The position numbers and the translations under genes were made by a program. A DNA stretch of 64,000 nucleotides from Helopsaltes ochotensis (lineage: Eukaryota > Chordata > Aves > Passeriformes > Locustellidae), in contig VXBM01000419.1 in NCBI GenBank assembly GCA_013400155.1, positions 26,244 through 90,243 on the forward strand, written 5' to 3'. Shown here in pieces: positions 1 through 13,000 of this stretch (position 1 is its first letter; each line of letters starts with the position of its first letter). The notes beneath the pieces were generated by a model, which did no database searches, was not told the origin of the DNA, and was given only the letters and a program-made list of their open reading frames with translations.

Positions 1-420
1 GTGTGGTGCGGGGCTCGGTGAGAGGGCGGTACGGCGCGGCGTCGGTGCAGCCCGGGTGCGGTGCGGGGCTCGGTGCGGTGCGGGATGCGATGCAGGCGGT
101 GTGGGATGGGATGCGGGCGGTGCGGGGCTCGGTGCGGTGCGGGATGGGATGCAGGCGGTACGGGGTCGGTGCAGCCCGGGTGCGGTGCGGGATGCGATGC
201 GGGCGGTGCGGGGCTCGGTGCGGCGCGGGATATGATGCGGGCGGTGCGGGATGCGATGCGGGCGGTGCGGGGCTCGGTGCGGCGCGGGATATGATGCGGG
301 CGGTGCGGGATGGGATGCAGGCGGTGCAGAGCTCGGTGCGGTGCGGGATGTGATGCGGTCGGTGCGGGGCTCGGTGCGGTGCGGGATGGGGTGCGGGGCT
401 CGGTGCGGGGTCGGGGGCTG
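1..420. repeat. GC-rich minisatellite at the left edge
   Basis: Tandem, imperfect arrangement of short blocks such as GGTGCGGGGCTCGGTGCGG and GGGATGCGATGCGGGCGGT. Two nearly identical long units begin at 191 and 250, a period of about 59 bases, which itself looks like three blocks of about 20. Open frames through it (Gly/Arg/Cys/Ala-rich) are by-products of the repeat and are not genes. It lies in intron 1 of SCARB1 if the gene is contiguous to the left, and the window edge cuts it, so its true size is unknown. Confidence 0.9.
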
Positions 421-3400
421 GCGCTCGGGCACGCTTGCCTTGTGCACTGCGGTCCGGACAGCCGAGCGCTGGAGGTGGTGGCAGCGTCGCTGCTGCAGCT
501 CCGAGCAGCCTCAGGCTCTTACTCATGGGCAAATGCGGGCTTGGGGTGTTCCACCTTTGGTGACAGCAAATTCGCCCGGAGCGAGCAGGTTAACTAACTG
601 CCGCTGTTAACGAGGGCTCTCTGCATCGCTGGAGTTGCTGGGGGTGCAGTGCTGGGCAGAGCATCACCCTAAGCACCAACACTTCCTTCCCTCCTGCCTC
701 TACCTGCAGCGCCAGTTATTCCTTTCATAAATACACGAGCAGGCTGCCAGGCTCACACGTGCTCTGGTGAGATGCTTTCCCACCTGGAAACAGGATGATG
801 TGCAGGAGCCCTGTGCACGGAGCAGCCTCAAAGTTACCCTCTCTCCTAGACTGAAAGCCTGAAGAGTTGCTGCTCTGAGGACCTGTTTTATCCACAGGAG
901 AGGTCCTGAGGCTGAAGAGGGTTTGTCCCCAACACGTGGGGCTGTGGATGGAGTTGTTGGTCTGTGCAGTAGCTGCTGCACAGTTTTATGAACCGGCACT
1001 CCTGTCCCTGCTCCTGGGACACCAGTTATCCTGCTCTAATGTAGTGCTCATCCCCACGTTTAGCCAAACCTTTTCCTCCCTGTCCAGGGCAGATGTGCTC
1101 CCTGCTTTGGCCTTTCTCCAGGCTTCCACCTACCCAGGTCAACCCCTGAAAATTTGCTTCTGATGAAAGAGGTGAACAAACACCTCATAGCCAATGGCTG
1201 GTGTTGGTGTGGCGCAAAGTCTCTGCCGAAAATGACCTACTTAAACATATCCCTTGGAAGTGCTGCTGGCTGGGCAGAGCCAGACAGTCCTGTAGATTAA
1301 ACAGTAGGAAATCTTTGTTCAGTTTCAGGACATCAGGAACTGGTGCCTGCAGATAAAAGGCTGAACGGCCTCTGCAGAGCAGAAATGACATTTTTTTGTG
1401 CCAAAACCTTTCTGCCCTCTTTTTAGCCAATCCTGATTCTTTCAAACTAATTAACTACGTCCTAGTAATTTGCAATGAGAACAGAAGATGAGGAGAAGAT
1501 CAGCCCTTGTTTCTCTTCCCTTCACCTCAAGCCCTTGGTCTCCACATCTTCAACATGACACAAAATTGCCCTGAGCTCATATTTTTTCCCATTTCACATT
1601 AAGCCTAATAGCTGAGTGATGATGGATGATTAACATTCAGGGCCTTGCTGAAACTCCTGGGTTGCTCCTCAGAGTAGTGTGGGTGAGAGGAGCTTGAAGG
1701 GCTGGGGAAGATAAGGCTGATTAGCCCATCCTGGCTTCCTGAGCCCTGGCAGGATGGTGTATCCTGCTGGGAAAGCCCTCAGTTACAGAGAGGTGCTTGT
1801 TTCAAGGATATCTTTGGGTGAAGTCTGTGGGGAAAGACGCAGGGAGTTTGGAGCCTGTCTCCTGCCCCATCTGCGCTGGGCTGCCTGTGGGGTTGGCCCT
1901 GCAAAACCTGGGGATGTTGCATTTCTGGAAGCATCTGGAACGCCACAGACCTTGCAGCCCAAGGTACGAGCTTGCCCACGGTGAGCTCAGCTCATCCCTC
2001 TGCCACCCATGGCTGCTCCACTTTGGGGCCTCTGATGCTGTCCTGGGTGGCAGGAGCCGTCCTGGCTGATCAGCAGGGTGAGGAGGAGGGTGCTGAGAGG
2101 ATGTGGAGGGTGAGGTCTGGCTTAACTGCTCCTCCCAGCCTGCAGGGGAAACCTCATCTCTCAGTTTTACCGAGCAGGGTGCCTCCCTCCTGGAGGAGCA
2201 GGATTCGGATGCTGTGGTGGAGCTGCTGCTCTTCTGGCCCCGTCTGGAGTAACCAGTTCCTTTCAGTTCCTCGGGAACAAAGATCAGCCTGGTCAGGAGG
2301 GGTCAAACATCTCAGTGACCCTTTGCAACCCATCTGGTTGACTAACACTCTGTTTTTATTTCAGACACATGACCGTGTTTGTTTTGACCTAAAAGTAGCT
2401 TAAATTTTAAGGCTGCCCCATTGTGGGGATCTTAGCAGCACCTGTGGAGTACCTTGAGCTGCCCTGCCCTGGTGGGAGGGAGCTGGGAAAGGCAGCAGGG
2501 AGCTGGGATGTAGCTCCATCTGACTGGGTACTTATAAAAATAAATATATGCAACAAGTGGTCAAGGGAGTGCGAGACAGAACAAGCAATTAAAGGAAGCG
2601 AGATGTTCTTGATCGTAATCAGTTTGACACTTGGGAATCAGGGTTGTAAAGCAGACTAAATGAAAATTTGTCCTGTTCCTCCTTCTTTGCCATGCAGTCC
2701 TTGAGGCTGGCCAAATTAGAGCAGCATGGAAGCGGTGGTGGGAAGGGTTTGCTAGGTTAGGTGGGTTACACAGCACTGTGGAGATGTCTCCCCAGGGGCA
2801 GGGCTTGGACGAGGGGCTTGCAGAGGCCTGCTGCTCACAGCCTTGCCATGAGATGCCTCAAGAAAGATGAGATGTCATGGGGAAACCTCTGGCACCTCGA
2901 CTCCCTGTGTCAGCAAATAAGTGCCCAGTCAGATGGAGCTGCTCCAGAGCAGGAGCTGCTGAGCTGCACCAGCATAAAGCCCAAGTCCCTCCTCCCCTTG
3001 CTGGATCAACCCCACTTCCATAAGCTGGCTGGATCTAAACAGGGACAAGGATTTGTGCTTGCAGAAGAAAAGGCTGTGGTGGAACACATCCAGAGTAAAT
3101 GTTCAAGAAGGAACAAGCTCTTTCCCCTGCTGAGTGCCCCGGAGGCAGGGAGGGAGTGGAGGCCGATGTGCCCATCTGCCAGGAGGGCTTAATTTGTCTT
3201 TGAGCTGAGCAGGGCTTAAGTTGTCTTTGAGCTCCTGCAGGCATTTCCCAGCACCCGGGACAGTGATATGGGAGCACGATTGTGCCTTGCCTTTGACCTG
3301 CCCCATGATCAGCTGTGAGTCAATGCAGGCTGGCAGCTGAGGGGAGGCAGAGCTGTCCTGTGCCAGGCTGTTGGGACACAGCTGGGTTGCCACCCCAGTT

Positions 3401-3869
3401 CTCCATCGTCTTTTTTGGGAATCTACTGGGCTCTCCCTGCTGGTACCCAAGGAGTTGTGAGGAGAGCTGTGCCGCTTCTTGCTTGCTTTTAGCTGCGTGG
3501 AGCTGCCAAACCCATGAGCAAAGGCCTTTGGGACAGGGTTGTTTCTGCCAGACAAGTAAAACAGAGTAGTGAATAATTCAGAGCCAAGTCTCCAGCACAT
3601 CAAAACACTCGGAAACCCTCTGGGTAGGATTAGAAGAGTCAAGCCTGAATAAATAAACGAGCATATCTATCCTGTGGCATAAACCTGATGCTTCTGCACG
3701 CACAGGAGTTCTCTCTGTAGATCTAGCTGGGTTTCAGTCTGCCAGACACACCTGGATCCTCTGGAGAGCTTCTGTTGTAACTGAGCTGAGGGTGGATGTG
3801 TTCATCTTCATCCACAGAGCCCAAAAGTTGTGGCCCCTTATTTTTTTTCTTTTTTTTTTTTCCTTACAG
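421..3869 (+). other. SCARB1 intron 1, 3' part (noncoding)
   Basis: No exon is seen. I looked for a coding exon 1 (start codon, short cytosolic tail, hydrophobic segment ending in a phase-0 donor) and found none, so exon 1 lies left of the window. A local tandem duplication sits at about 3186-3238, two copies of a block containing TTGTCTTTGAGCT. The 3' end carries a strong polypyrimidine tract (3841-3865, almost all T) before the exon 2 acceptor AG at 3868-3869. Confidence 0.7.
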
Positions 3870-4027
3870 AATGTCAGGATCGACCCCAGCAGCATCTCCT
3901 TCCAAATGTGGAAAGACATCCCTGTCCCTTTCTACTTGTCGGTGCATTTCTTCGAAGTGCTGAACCCCAAGCAGGTGCTCCAGGGAGCGAAGCCGGTGCT
4001 GGGCCAGCGAGGGCCCTACGTGTACAG
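3870..4027 (+). CDS. SCARB1: SCARB1 exon 2
   Basis: Begins in phase 0 with NVRIDPSSISFQMWKDIP and ends with GPYVY plus two bases of an Arg codon (158 nt). This is the first ectodomain segment after the N-terminal membrane helix, with the CD36-family hallmarks WKDIPVPFY and RGPYVYR. Acceptor TTACAG is at 3864-3869 and donor GTCAGC starts at 4028. Confidence 0.97.
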
Positions 4028-7000
4028 GTCAGCCCCCACTGGGGTCCAGCCTGGCATCAGCCTGAGCTCTCTGCTGCCTGCCAGGCTGGCTCCTCTCCCA
4101 GGAGAGCGTGGCATCAGCAGGCCTGCTGGATTTTACAAATGTGCTGTAAATGCTGTGATCTTGCTAAAGACACACGTAGGACCTCTGGTACTGACATGGT
4201 GAGGTTGGTGGGTGCTCCACTGAGTTGTGGAGCTCAGTTTTTTTCTGGGGCCCGTTGGGCAGGCAGACCCGGGCTGATATGATCCAAACACGGGTATGAG
4301 GGGTGTTGGTGTGCTGGTGGGTGACCCTGCCTTCAGAGTGCTCTTCTTTTATCTTCACTGTGCATTTAAGAGCCCAGCTCTTGAGCTGGAGTCGCCTCAA
4401 TATCAAATTTACGGTCAGCCTAAGCCCTGGTCTAATGCAAGACCCAAAATGTGCCTAATGTGAGGCCTCTGGTCATGGGAAGAAATATGGAACACTGACA
4501 CTGTGTCAGACCCCCACACAGCAGCAGGGCTGGGTCTGTCTGTCTCTGCATGGCTGAGGATGGTGGCTGAAGCCCAGGTGTTTCTCAGCACCTGAAAGAG
4601 GAAGCAGTGATCGATGCTGAGCTGAGCGTGTGAACTTCCCCATGGGCAGCGGTCTTCAATACATTATTAGTGCCTGCAGTAATGGGGTGAGGTCCTGTGG
4701 GAAGATTACTGGTTAATCCAAAGCTGTGGGAGCAGCGTGCAGGGCAGGCCTGCAGTACATATGTGCCCTTGTTTGCCCCCACGAACGTTCTGTATGTTGC
4801 CATCGCATCGCTCTCCTGGCTCGGGGAAAAGCTTCACTTACTGTAAATAAGAATAAACAAAGGGGCAAAGCTTATTAGTGTCCTTGTGTTCCTGCTGAGC
4901 AAGATTAATGCCCTTCCCTAATGTGGGCTGTAAAACAGAGGCTCCACAGTGAAGGACTTTGTTTTTGCCGGTGAGCTGAGCTTCAGCTCCTCCAGGAGCA
5001 GTAACGGGCTTGTGATGGGGGGGACAACCTCACAGGGCTCCATGAGACCAGGGCTGAAATCCAGCAGCACTGGGCAGTGTGCAGGACGTGGATGGCCTGA
5101 AGCCCTGAGCAGCAGGAGGGTGTGGAGGGTCAGGCTGCCCTGAGCCCAGGAGCCACCGGGGAGCTCGGGAGCAGATCGGTGTGGGCTCACTGCTGGAACG
5201 GGTGGCACCTTGGCTGGTCCTCTCCTGTCTGCAGGTTGTTTTGGGGTGTGGGTTGCTGTGGCTCTGTGTGGCTGGGCACCTCTCTGATGTGGCTGGGCTT
5301 TCCAGTGGCTGTGAGTTTGTTGTTGTTTCCAGTAGGTGAAACAACGGAGAAGACTTAGGCTTTTGTTTTAAATTTCTTGGGTGTTGAGTTGGGAAGAAGC
5401 ACTTTGTGTCTGCAAGAATCCAGCCTGTCAGGGATGCCTGGCTCCTGGGCTGCCCTCTCCTCCTGCCAGACCCTCACCCTGGTTGGGGTGGGGGGTTTAT
5501 ATCTGCTCCCACACTGCCTCCCCAGCTGCCCCGTGGCTCCTGGCTGGGGTTTGACCCAGCCTGTGCAGCCCATCCTTGCTCCGCAGGCTGCAGGGGCTCT
5601 GCCTAGGGCTGGTTCCCATGCTCTCCCATCTCTTTGCAGGGAGTACAGGACTAAAACGAATATCACATTCCACGACAACGATACCGTTTCCTACCTGGAG
5701 TACAGGAACCTTTTCTTCCAGCCAGACCTGTCCAACGGCACGGAGGAGGAGTACATCGTGGTGCCAAACATTCTGATGATGGTGAGTGCATCTTGCCTGG
5801 ATGGGTTCCACCTTCTGAGCTTGCAGGGAGGGTGGTGATATCCAGCACTGAAGCACTGAATTACTGAATCACTTTCTTGTAGGGCTTAAGGCTGATCAAG
5901 CAATGAGGTGGTTAAGCTTATATAATGCAATTTTCTGCCCTTTTTGGTGTTAATTGTTCTGTTATGCTGCTGCTGTTAGAAAACCAGAGTGTGCAGAGCA
6001 GCTGGTCTGGAGTCTGCAACCTCCTCTGAGCATCCTGTGGGGAAATCAAGCCTGTGAGCCTTCAACTGCTTTCTTCCCCAACAGGGAAATAAATGAGGAA
6101 CCTCAGTCTGCCCAGAGAATTCCTCTGTGGCTATAGATGGGAGCAGCAGAATGATTTTGATTAGCACCAAAAATGCTTCATCTTGGGGAAAGATGGGGCT
6201 CTCATCCCAGAGGTTTGTTTTCTTTCTCAGGGAGCAGCTGTGATGATGGAAAACCTGCCAGATTTCCTGAAGATTTTGCTGAGTGGAGCCCTGGCTGGCC
6301 TGAAGCAGAAGGCGTTCATGAACCGGACGGTGGGGGAGATCATGTGGGGCTATGAAGACCCCCTCATAGATGCCATAAACACAATTGTTCCTGGCCTGAT
6401 CCCTTTCAAGGGGAAGTTCGGATTATTCATTGATGTAAGTAAAGTGTTGGAAATGCTAAAAAACATCCCAGCAGTGTTGATGTGGGGGATAGCTCAGACA
6501 CTCAGGCAAGGAGAAGCTGAGGAGCTGCTGGGGTGGGAGGCACCCAGAGTCAGTGACGTGCTGCAGCCCTGCTGTGTGCAGCAGATTAAACAATCACTCC
6601 TTCTCTCTGCAGTTTAACAACTCCAACTCAGGGCTCTTCACAGTCAACACGGGCATGAAGAACATCAGTCAAGTCCACATGGTGGATTCATGGAATGGGC
6701 TAAAGAAGGTGAGTGTCTGGCAGCCAACCTCGGTTCAACCTTTAAATCAGGCCAGATTTAGAGCAGGGTAAGCTGAGAGCTCTGGATGCTGTTGTGTGTG
6801 GGTCAGGTTTGAAGAGAGGTTTTTACAGGACTTCAGGTGCTGCAGCTCCTGTGGTAGCAAGATGCCAGGAAGGCAAGGGGCCTTTCAGGAAGCATTAAAT
6901 TCATCTCCTCGAGTTTCCCTTGCACTCCCTTGCGGTGCTGTTGGAGCTGGTTGCCTCTAATGGTTGAAGTCTCAGGTCCTGTGGCCTGTGTTGAAGTTGT

Positions 7001-10000
7001 TAAACACTCTTGTCAAAGGATGCTTCACCCTTCCCTTGTGGAATTCTGCCCCTAACTAAGAATCAGCTGAATGTAGAGATCAGCCTCTGGGGGCAGGTGG
7101 ATTTTGTCTGTTGATTGGGTGGAGATTTGGCTCACAGGATCATGGAGGAGGGAAAATAATATGCTTTAAGACTGGAAAGGTCTTTGGCACCGCTGTGGAA
7201 GCAGTATGAGGTGGTGTGAGGATTCTTATCATTTTTTATTTGTGTTAGAGCTGGGATTAATGCACAGGATGCTGTTTTTGTGTTTGGACTCGGTGTTCAT
7301 TAATATTTATTTGTGTTACAGTCTCACAAGTCATGAGTTCTGCTCTACTCTGACTAGGGTACAAAATGGATGCTTCTCTATTTCTACGAAGCCTTTTTAA
7401 AGACAAACTGTCTAATTATGAAATAGTACTTAAATTATTTTTACTTTAAACCTAATAACTTCAGGTCCTGCAATGCAGACACTACCAGCTAATTACAAAA
7501 AAACTACTTAAACTCATGAAGGAAAAGGAAGAAAACAGTGAAGAAGACAGACTTAGGCAACGCCTAAAATCTTCTGTCTTGCTTTACGTATATTACTATA
7601 TATCAAAATCTAAGTTTCTAGAATTCCAGCGGGGTGGTGGAATTCCAGCAGGGGTGAAAGCTTGACCCTCCAGCCAGCTCCTGCTTCTGATTTCTTCCCT
7701 CTGCCCTCGCCCCACAGGTGAACTACTGGCGGAGCAGCCAGTGCAACATGATCAACGGGACGGCGGGGGAGATGTGGCCGCCCTTCATGTCCCCCACCTC
7801 CCTGGAGTTCTACAGCCCCGACGCCTGCAGGTGAGGCCCCAGCTGCCAGCCTGTGCCCCACGCCGGTGGCAGCACCTCTGCGCACACCCAGGCCCCATGC
7901 AGCGACGCGCAGGGCTCGGGGGTTTGTTTCTGCAGTTAAAGTCCGGGTTTGCCTTAGCTGAGCTCTGCAAACAGCGTAGCCGCCTCGTTATCAGCGTCTT
8001 GTGGTGTCCATAAATACCTTCCAGGTCGCTGGAGAAGCCCGTCTTGCCCGCTTTTAATCAGTGCAAAATAACCAGATGCGGTTATCTAAGCGTGGACGGC
8101 ATGTGGGCAGCTGGAAGGAGAAGTGAGCGTTGTCAGAGGGAAATGCAACTGTAACTGCAGAACTCTTTCAGCTGACTAAACCCTTAGAGAAATTATGTCA
8201 GGGAGGAAATTTGTGCCACCATTTCCTGGCTTTTTTTTGTTTTTTCTTTCTTTTTTTTTCCCTTCTGCTTGTAGAAGACACCCTGACCTTAACTGGTCTC
8301 ACAGGGGTTAAAGCACCCCACAGAGCCAGCCTGTGTGCCCGTGCCTGAGGCTGGAAGGAGGGGAAGCAGGCCCCAAACCCCTGTCCCTGGCTTGGGGAAG
8401 ATAATGATAATTCCAGCTTCGTAGATAGTGCTGCAAAACAAGCAAGTGCTCATGTTGAATAGAGAACAATGACCTCTGCAGTGAACAAACAGCCAGCTGA
8501 GGCAAGCAATAGCACAGGGATTCCTCTACACGAGGGACATCAGCAAACACCCAAATGACCCCGAGCCAGGAATTTACAGGGAAGTTTACCTGTGACCAAA
8601 GTTTAAACACATCCCTGTTCCTGTAAAACTACAGAAATCTCTGGAACAGAGCATGCTTCCAGGCAAGGCTTCCAGTGAAGAGGAGGAAACCAAGCTTGGT
8701 TTGTTGTTGGCACAGGAGGTTCCTGCCACACAGGGCTGTAGGGAAGTGGCTCAGCTTCTCAGGCAGAGCTGTGTCTTCTCCCCAAACCTCAGCCTCTGTT
8801 CACAGAGATCACAAACATCACCTGGTAGGCTGAGAGCACACCTGCCTGTCTGCAGGGCAGGCAGGGCCCATCTCCTGTGCTCTGTGCACAACAAGTGCAG
8901 CTGATGCTGAGAGGCAGCCACCAAGGTTTGCTCCTGCTGGTGTGCTACAGCAACCTCTGCCTCCTTTGCTGGAAGGTGAGCAGAGCCACGAGGCACGTCT
9001 GTAGCTGCTGAGCATGCCCTGAACCCCCCATGCTTGGTCCCAGCATCAGAAGGCCTCTGTGGGAATGAGCATCCCCTTGGGCTGCCCAGGCTGTCCTGGC
9101 AGCCCACTGTGACCCACTTACCCCGTTCTGTGATTCTCTGATCCCTGCAAGCCTCGCTCAAGCATGAAGGGGAGGAGATTTTTGTCCTGGAAACGTGCAT
9201 CAAACCTGGCCAGCAATATTGCAGCACAACATCAACGGCCTCTAGTAGCAAGGGAAAAAACCTTGCTGTGTCACGTAGGGAAATTTTCCACTCTCCTGGT
9301 AGTCTGTTGCCAGAATTGGCCAGTGAAAGAGATTTATCCAGTGTCCATGCCCTGTAACGGAGCACCTCGGAGCCAAGGCTTGCATAAAGTGGGTATTATC
9401 TCTTGGAGAGCAGCCCTGGGGATTACTACATGCCTTTAAACAAATCTCACCTGGATATAGCAAACAGACTCATAAGCCTGTGGTTTCTCTCCCTAGCTAG
9501 CCCTGACCAAACCCTTTAGATGTGCTTAAAACATGGAAAGCAAAAGGCTTAAACACTCACTCCCCAAAGCGCTGTGCTGAGGGTTTATCTTGATCTCAAA
9601 GTCTAAGTTACATTGCAACTGCATCTTATCCAGCCGAGATAAGAACCCACTTCTGGGCTGGGAAGCTGTTGGCTAATCCTGCTCCTTCTCCACTGAAACC
9701 CTTTCCAGATCCATGACACTGGTGTACGAGCAGTCTGGGCAGTTCAAGGGTGTGCCCACCTATCGCTTCGTGGCGCCGAAAACCCTCTTTGCCAACGGCA
9801 CGGATTATCCACCCAACGAGGGCTTCTGCCCCTGCTTGCAGTCTGGCATCCAGAACGTCAGCACCTGTAGGCTCAGTAAGTCCTTTCCCACCCTGGCTCT
9901 CCTCTGATGGCCCAATATTAAATCTGAGATGCAAGGCGGGCTTGGCTGTCCGGAAGAACAGCTCTAGTGCCTGCTGGGATGCTGAGGAGTACTGATGGGC

Positions 10001-13000
10001 TCTGTTTGCACTCCCACGGGCCTCTCAGCAATGAGAGAAAGAGGGAAAACCCTCAGGTTCCTTCAGTGCCCAGCCCCAGGAGAGCCTGGCATTTGTGGGA
10101 ATCCCCAGGGATACAGTGTGGGAGTGTTGCAACCCCTGGGCTGGCTGGGGGAGCAAGGAAGAGGCAGCCCACGCAACTGCCAAATTAAATGTTAGCTTTG
10201 GACACTGAGTGTGTGTCATGCAAGAGTGGCAGTCCAGCCTGGGTGCCCTGACTCGTGTCTGGGAGCAGGAGTTACCCACATTTTGTGCTGCATGGTGGTG
10301 GGAAAGGGTGGGTGCTCCTAAACCCTCCCAGATCAAAGGAACAACCTGCAGGGAGAGGGCAGGAGATTTCTGCTTGGGAGGAGAAAATACAAAAGCCTGT
10401 GCAGAACAAGTACTGCAAGGGCTTAAAAACCTCAAAAATAAAAAGCTCTGGGGTGGGCGTGGAGGAGCTTAAGGAGTCTTTAATCTCACCCAGATGCGCC
10501 GATGTTCATTTCCCACCCTCACTTCTACAACGCCGACCCGTCCCTGGTGAACGCAGTCGAGGGCCTGCACCCCAGCAAGGACCAGCACGGGCTTTTCCTC
10601 GACGTGCACCCCGTGAGTGAGCCCTCCAGGGTGCTCCCCTGGCCCCAGGATTGGGGGGACCCTGCCGTCAGCTGAGCGCTGGCACCGCTCTGCTCTCGTG
10701 GCACTGACTCGAGCAGGTTCCATAGTGCAAAGACTGGCGAGGACATGTGCAGATAAAAATGTCAAAGCCATAAACTAATTGAATAATTAGCCAGAGAATT
10801 GCAGAACTAATTATAAACATAATTGTTTCGATAAGCACAGTGAAGTTCTTTCCACTGACTCAGGCCTATGACACCAGGAGGTGTATCTGGCAGCAGCCCA
10901 GCTGTGCCCCAAATCTGCAAATGCACATTGCCATGAGAGATGGCTGGCAAAAGCTGAGGGCCACGCTGTGGCTCAAGGTGGCACCTCCGTTTTTGGGCTG
11001 GCTTCTTCCCCTCTCTCAGCCTGCCCCTGGGGGACTGGCTGCTTTTGCACTGAGCTGCTGCTGTGTTACCCCCCTCACGTTCCTACAGCGTGAGGGTGAA
11101 GTCACTGCTCCAGAGGGGATGGTTTGGGGTGCCCTGAGGTGTCATTGTCCCAGCTGATGATGGGAAAGGGACTTTGGGATTCTCCACCCACAGCCTGCGT
11201 TGTGCGTGGTCAGTTTTTCCAAATGTTCAGTGATGTTTGCTCAAGAGAAAAAAAAAACCCTATTTCCCTCCTGAGGTAAGGTAAACTGTGTGTCTTATCT
11301 AGGCATTGGGTTCTGACTGCTTTTCTTATCGCAGTTATGAAAATCTAATTAAGTTTATTACAGTATCAAACAGCTAGTGATAACAGTACAGTTAACTACA
11401 GTCTTATCTAGCTGCAGGCTGCTGACTACAAACGGGGACAGTCCAACAAAAATTCTCTGCTTGTAAAAATCTGCCGCAAAACTGCAGAGTCATGAGAAAC
11501 CAATGTCTTCATGGGTGTCAGCAAGACCAGCTTTGAAGTGTAATGTTTTCGTGGTCTTTGAATGTTGCTGGGCAGGGTTTTGTTGGTCCTTACAAAGTCA
11601 CTAGGAAGTTACTGATGAGCTGATTGTTCCCTTCCTCTGCAGATGACGGGCATCCCCATGAATTGCTCCATCAAGCTCCAGCTGAACCTGTACATAAAGC
11701 AGGTGTCTGGTATACTGTAAGTGCTCTCCTCCTAGCAGTGTCCTTCTGCCTTCCCCGAGCAGGGAGTTCTGCTGGTGCTGAGGCTGCTGCAGAGTTTGCT
11801 CTCCCCAGAGGTGAAGCAGCTTTACCATGACCCCTTGTCCCATTGCTGGAGCCAGCTGCTGAAACATCAGCCATCCCAGGGAGCACAGGTTCCATCCTTT
11901 AGCAGTGCAGAGAGTGGCTGCCTGTTTGCTCAGCCTGGGCAGTGTCCCTGTTCCTGAGCAGGCAGCTGAGGGATGCACTGTTCCTCCTGGTGAGGCAGGA
12001 GCTGTTCACCCGCACTCTGCTGCCTCTCAGGAGCCACCTGCAACATGGAGAGGCAAAACCCACTCTGCTGCAGGGTGGAGAGTGTCCAAAAGACACTTAC
12101 ACCTCTGTGAAAGCAAACAGGAGCTCTCTGTAACCAATCCCTGTGGTGCCAGATGTTAAATACCGACAAGAGTGTGCTCTTGCTGCTTGGGCTGAGGGGC
12201 AAACAGCTGCAGTGGTGCCATCCAGGTGACTGAGACATGAACTTTAGCATCCTGCCTCACTGAGTTTCACCTCCCTGGAGCCTGGGTTTGGGATGGCACT
12301 TCCTGCTCTCCTCGGGCAGTTAAGCCCCCGTGGAAGCACAAGCTCTGCTCTGGCATGAAAAGCTCCTGGTCCCCCAAGGTGGGAGCAGCAGGGATTGCCA
12401 GCCCCTTATCCTGGTTCCCTGGCCACTGTCAGTCTGTCAGACACATCCCCTCAGGAAGGTGCTGATTGTGACCTGATCAACCATAACCCTAAGCCTGTGT
12501 TTCTTTTCTGATTTTCTTCCCCCCCAGTCAAACAGGGAAGATTAAGCCAGTGGTCCTGCCGCTGCTGTGGTTTGCAGAGGTGAGCTGCCTTCCTCTGAGG
12601 TTCTGCAGAGCCTCTCCTGCTTCCCCATCACCCAGTGCTGGGGAAACTCCGCTTGGGATAAAGCTTTAAGCCAGCCAGACTAATTAAGCACCAACAGAAG
12701 GCTTTTCAATACTTGGCTATGCCATTAATCCCTCTGATCTGAACAAACCCTGCACTATACTGGGTAAATCTCTGGCTCTGCCCTGGCTGTGGGGTTAAAT
12801 AGGGCCCTGGACAGAGCTGCCAGCACCCCTGTCCTCGTGTGGGCTGGGGAGTGCAGCCTCCAGCTGTGGGTGCACGTCCAGCTGACTCCCACTACTTAGT
12901 GAAAGCTTTTAGCCTGACTGAACCTCGCGTAAACTCCCTAATTTATGCTGGGAGGCGGTGGGAGAGGGATCACTGAGCTGCTGTGTCTCATGCCTGGGCG

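Noticed and set aside
3..610. Gly/Arg/Cys-rich open frames at the left edge
   Set aside because: Translation of a GC-rich tandem repeat lacking stops; no domain and no splice context.
9110..9150. CR1 terminus-like octamers in intron 6
   Set aside because: Only TTCTGTGATTCTCTGATCCC is suggestive; the rest does not align with CR1.
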